DNA from: an uncultured SAR116 cluster alpha proteobacterium
GTDB lineage: Bacteria > Pseudomonadota > Alphaproteobacteria > Puniceispirillales > Marisalimonadaceae
Length of the DNA: 64,000 nt
Assembly (NCBI GenBank): GCA_902517815.1
Contig: CABYED010000006.1
Coordinates: forward strand, 19,901-83,900
Direction: 5' to 3'
Both the position numbers and the translations under genes were made by a program. Shown here in pieces: positions 62,584 to 64,000 of the stretch. The notes below the pieces were generated by a model that did not search any database, was not told where the DNA came from, and saw only the letters and a program-made list of their open reading frames with translations. The stretch's first letter is position 1. Each line of letters opens with the position of its first letter.

Positions 62584-63873
62584 TTATTCATAAGCAGTTA
62601 TCAAGTCATGACTCTCAAGTTTATCTACTAAATCGTAAAGTTTCCAAATTGGCATATTCAATTTATTTGCAATCTCAATTAATGAAGTTTTACCATCACT
62701 TAAACTTATAAAATTCATCATTAATTTTACAGTTTGAACTGAAGTTTTAGTCGATAACGTAGGATATAACCCTCTCTTACTCATTTGAGGTTCGCATAGG
62801 ACAGTTACTTTATATTTTTTATTCCGTTCGATAGCTTCAATAGCTCGACGAAGCACCCAATAACCCCCATCTAACCCTTTAGGAGTAACTACATTTTTTA
62901 GGTCATCTAAGGATGTATGATATTCTCTAAAATGCGTGTATCTTGAACGCATTATTGAGGCAACAGGTAAATCAATTCCAGGAGCGCAGTACTGTCTTTC
63001 ATCACTGCCACGATCAAGCCAAGTATAACTTTTATAATTATGGTCAGTCCAATACAGAACGTGCTTAGCAACAACGTCACTCATCGTTTCACCATTGCGA
63101 GACGGTACGTATGAAAAAGAACGTTCATCACCAATACAACTTATACAAAATCCAGCAATAACTTTATTTTTCATTTCCTTATAATGAAGACTTAGGTAAG
63201 TGATTGAGCCAATTGTTTCTGGTATGAAAACTATTCGATAGGAGTATTCAGGATTTTTAAGTTGCATAATCCACTTTACTAAATAAGTTAAAACTGTTGG
63301 ACCTGATAGTTGATCATTAGCCATTGAGGGGTGACAAATAAATGTACTCAAAAAGATTTCTTCTTTACGATTACCTTTAACTAATAGTTCTCCATAATTC
63401 AGAACACCGTTAAATTTTTTTGTATCAATGTGAACGATATAGTTACCTTCTTTAAGGCTTTCAAATTGATTATGAGATAAGCAGAACCCCCATCTTTCTT
63501 CGTAGTAGCTTGTTATATAGGGTATTGCATCGGGAATTTCTGGAAGAGTGTATAAATGATTTTTAAGTTTTTTTAAACTAATTTCTCCTTTAAAACTAAT
63601 ACTGTATCCTAAAAGGTGTAAATTATTTTTTGAGAAGTCGCATATCTTTTCACCATTTGGGGTAATTATATACGCTTCTTTTACATACCATTCTTTTGGA
63701 ATTTTCCAATCAAAAACATTTGTTCCTGATGGAACAGATTTGATACATAGATTAGGAATATGTTTAGATATTATTCGCAGGGTTTCACGGGTTCCTTCTC
63801 CAGTAATGCTTCTATTCAGTGGCCAAAGTTCACTGGCCAGATTATGAATGTCTAAACCGATCATTTTATTCAT
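62584..63873 (-). CDS. DUF4910 (M28-like) aminopeptidase-family protein with winged-helix tail
   Basis: A 429-residue protein of the DUF2172/DUF4910 type found in glycan gene clusters. Seen: ELWPLNRSITGEGTRETL near residues 14-31, a family hallmark, and probable zinc ligands in FICHPSMANDQLSGP (His and Asp) near 178-192. FIPETIGS with Glu lies near 216-223, and YHTSLDDLKNV near 320-330 supplies a further His. The last 70 residues look like a small winged-helix domain. It begins with ATG 63873, overlapping the stop codon of an upstream gene by eight bases, so it is coupled to it. Role in sugar modification not known. Confidence 0.88.
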   Translation of the reverse strand: MNKMIGLDIHNLASELWPLNRSITGEGTRETLRIISKHIPNLCIKSVPSGTNVFDWKIPKEWYVKEAYIITPNGEKICDFSKNNLHLLGYSISFKGEISLKKLKNHLYTLPEIPDAIPYITSYYEERWGFCLSHNQFESLKEGNYIVHIDTKKFNGVLNYGELLVKGNRKEEIFLSTFICHPSMANDQLSGPTVLTYLVKWIMQLKNPEYSYRIVFIPETIGSITYLSLHYKEMKNKVIAGFCISCIGDERSFSYVPSRNGETMSDVVAKHVLYWTDHNYKSYTWLDRGSDERQYCAPGIDLPVASIMRSRYTHFREYHTSLDDLKNVVTPKGLDGGYWVLRRAIEAIERNKKYKVTVLCEPQMSKRGLYPTLSTKTSVQTVKLMMNFISLSDGKTSLIEIANKLNMPIWKLYDLVDKLESHDLITAYE

Positions 63874-64000
63874 TAATCTTCTTAATTTTAGTTAATAGAG
63901 TATCTACATATGTTCTTAAAAACCTGTATTTTAATAAAGAAAATTTTTTTTTGAACTGACTTATAATGAGGAGAAACTTACTAGAGTAACTAATATAAGA
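63866..64000 (-). CDS. C-terminal end of an unidentified gene, partial
   Basis: The frame is open from the right edge for 44 codons to TAA 63868-63866, with a basic tail FKKKFSLLKYRFLRTYVDT and KIKKINE. The stop overlaps the start of the DUF4910 gene (ATGAATAA arrangement), the usual mark of a coupled upstream gene. Too short to identify. Confidence 0.5.
   Translation of the reverse strand, partial: SYISYSSKFLLIISQFKKKFSLLKYRFLRTYVDTLLTKIKKINE

Noticed and set aside
1..64000. CRISPR arrays, insertion sequences, phage genes
   Set aside because: No regularly spaced repeats, no transposase-like or phage-like proteins seen on either strand.

Overview
The window reads as a chromosomal segment of an AT-rich, streamlined, probably marine alphaproteobacterium. 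By eye the base composition is about two-thirds A+T. Intergenic gaps are short, and many neighbours abut or overlap by 1-20 bases. The gene families point the same way: a di-iron COQ7 ubiquinone hydroxylase, DmdB/DmdC-like acyl-CoA enzymes, a TTT-family carboxylate transporter, Liv-type ABC importers, NrtS and many acyl-CoA ligases. No rRNA, ribosomal protein or phage gene is present, so the clade cannot be fixed (HIMB59-, AEGEAN-169- or SAR116-like lineages all fit).

Region 1 (1-9575): the start of a LivG-type ATPase encoded directly behind a long-chain acyl-CoA synthetase, a divergent DmdC-like acyl-CoA dehydrogenase / DmdB-like acyl-CoA ligase pair, and a fused indolepyruvate ferredoxin oxidoreductase. 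Region 2 (9672-23685): an unusual assembly. It holds two more acyl-CoA ligases, an O-acetylhomoserine sulfhydrylase-like enzyme, an alpha/beta hydrolase, an atypical DHDPS-family lyase, a thiol-dioxygenase-like cupin, a four-domain rhodanese, a ThDP enzyme, a TauE/SafE sulfite-exporter-like protein and a complete TTT transporter (tctC-tctB-tctA). Together they suggest an organosulfur or 2-oxoacid catabolic pathway that I cannot match to a described one.

Region 3 (23686-33951): a noncoding stretch with perfect repeats and hairpins, COQ7, a DCC thiol oxidoreductase, a complete livKHMGF amino-acid-type importer, a class III aminotransferase flanked by two small alpha-beta-barrel proteins, NrtS, a DUF3108 protein and shikimate dehydrogenase. 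Region 4 (33953-43404): a leucine/isovalerate operon (liuA-liuB-liuD-liuE-liuC) extended by an AhpD-like protein, a second acyl-CoA dehydrogenase and a class III CoA-transferase. Region 5 (43428-48529): TerB-like protein, glutamate dehydrogenase, ammonium transporter and a half-length GlnE, a nitrogen-assimilation group. Region 6 (48614-55288): a gluconeogenic/pentose-phosphate run fbp-tkt-pgk-gap-rpe-gph without RuBisCO or phosphoribulokinase.

Region 7 (55285-64000): an SDR, tRNA-Arg(CCT), then a variable region. A decayed copy of the 3' part of that tRNA lies 3.09 kb downstream, as expected for a relic integration boundary. Around and beyond it are a luciferase-like monooxygenase, two paralogous DltA-like adenylation enzymes, an AAC(3)-like acyltransferase, a free-standing carrier protein, a DUF4910-type peptidase-like protein and the tail of one more gene. 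This resembles a cassette that activates an acid, loads it on a carrier and transfers it to an amino sugar of a surface glycan.

Recurrent regulatory architecture: perfect hairpins sit between the periplasmic binding-protein gene and the membrane genes in both transporter operons (13-bp stem after livK, 9-bp stem after tctC), and a hairpin buries the gdhA ribosome-binding site.
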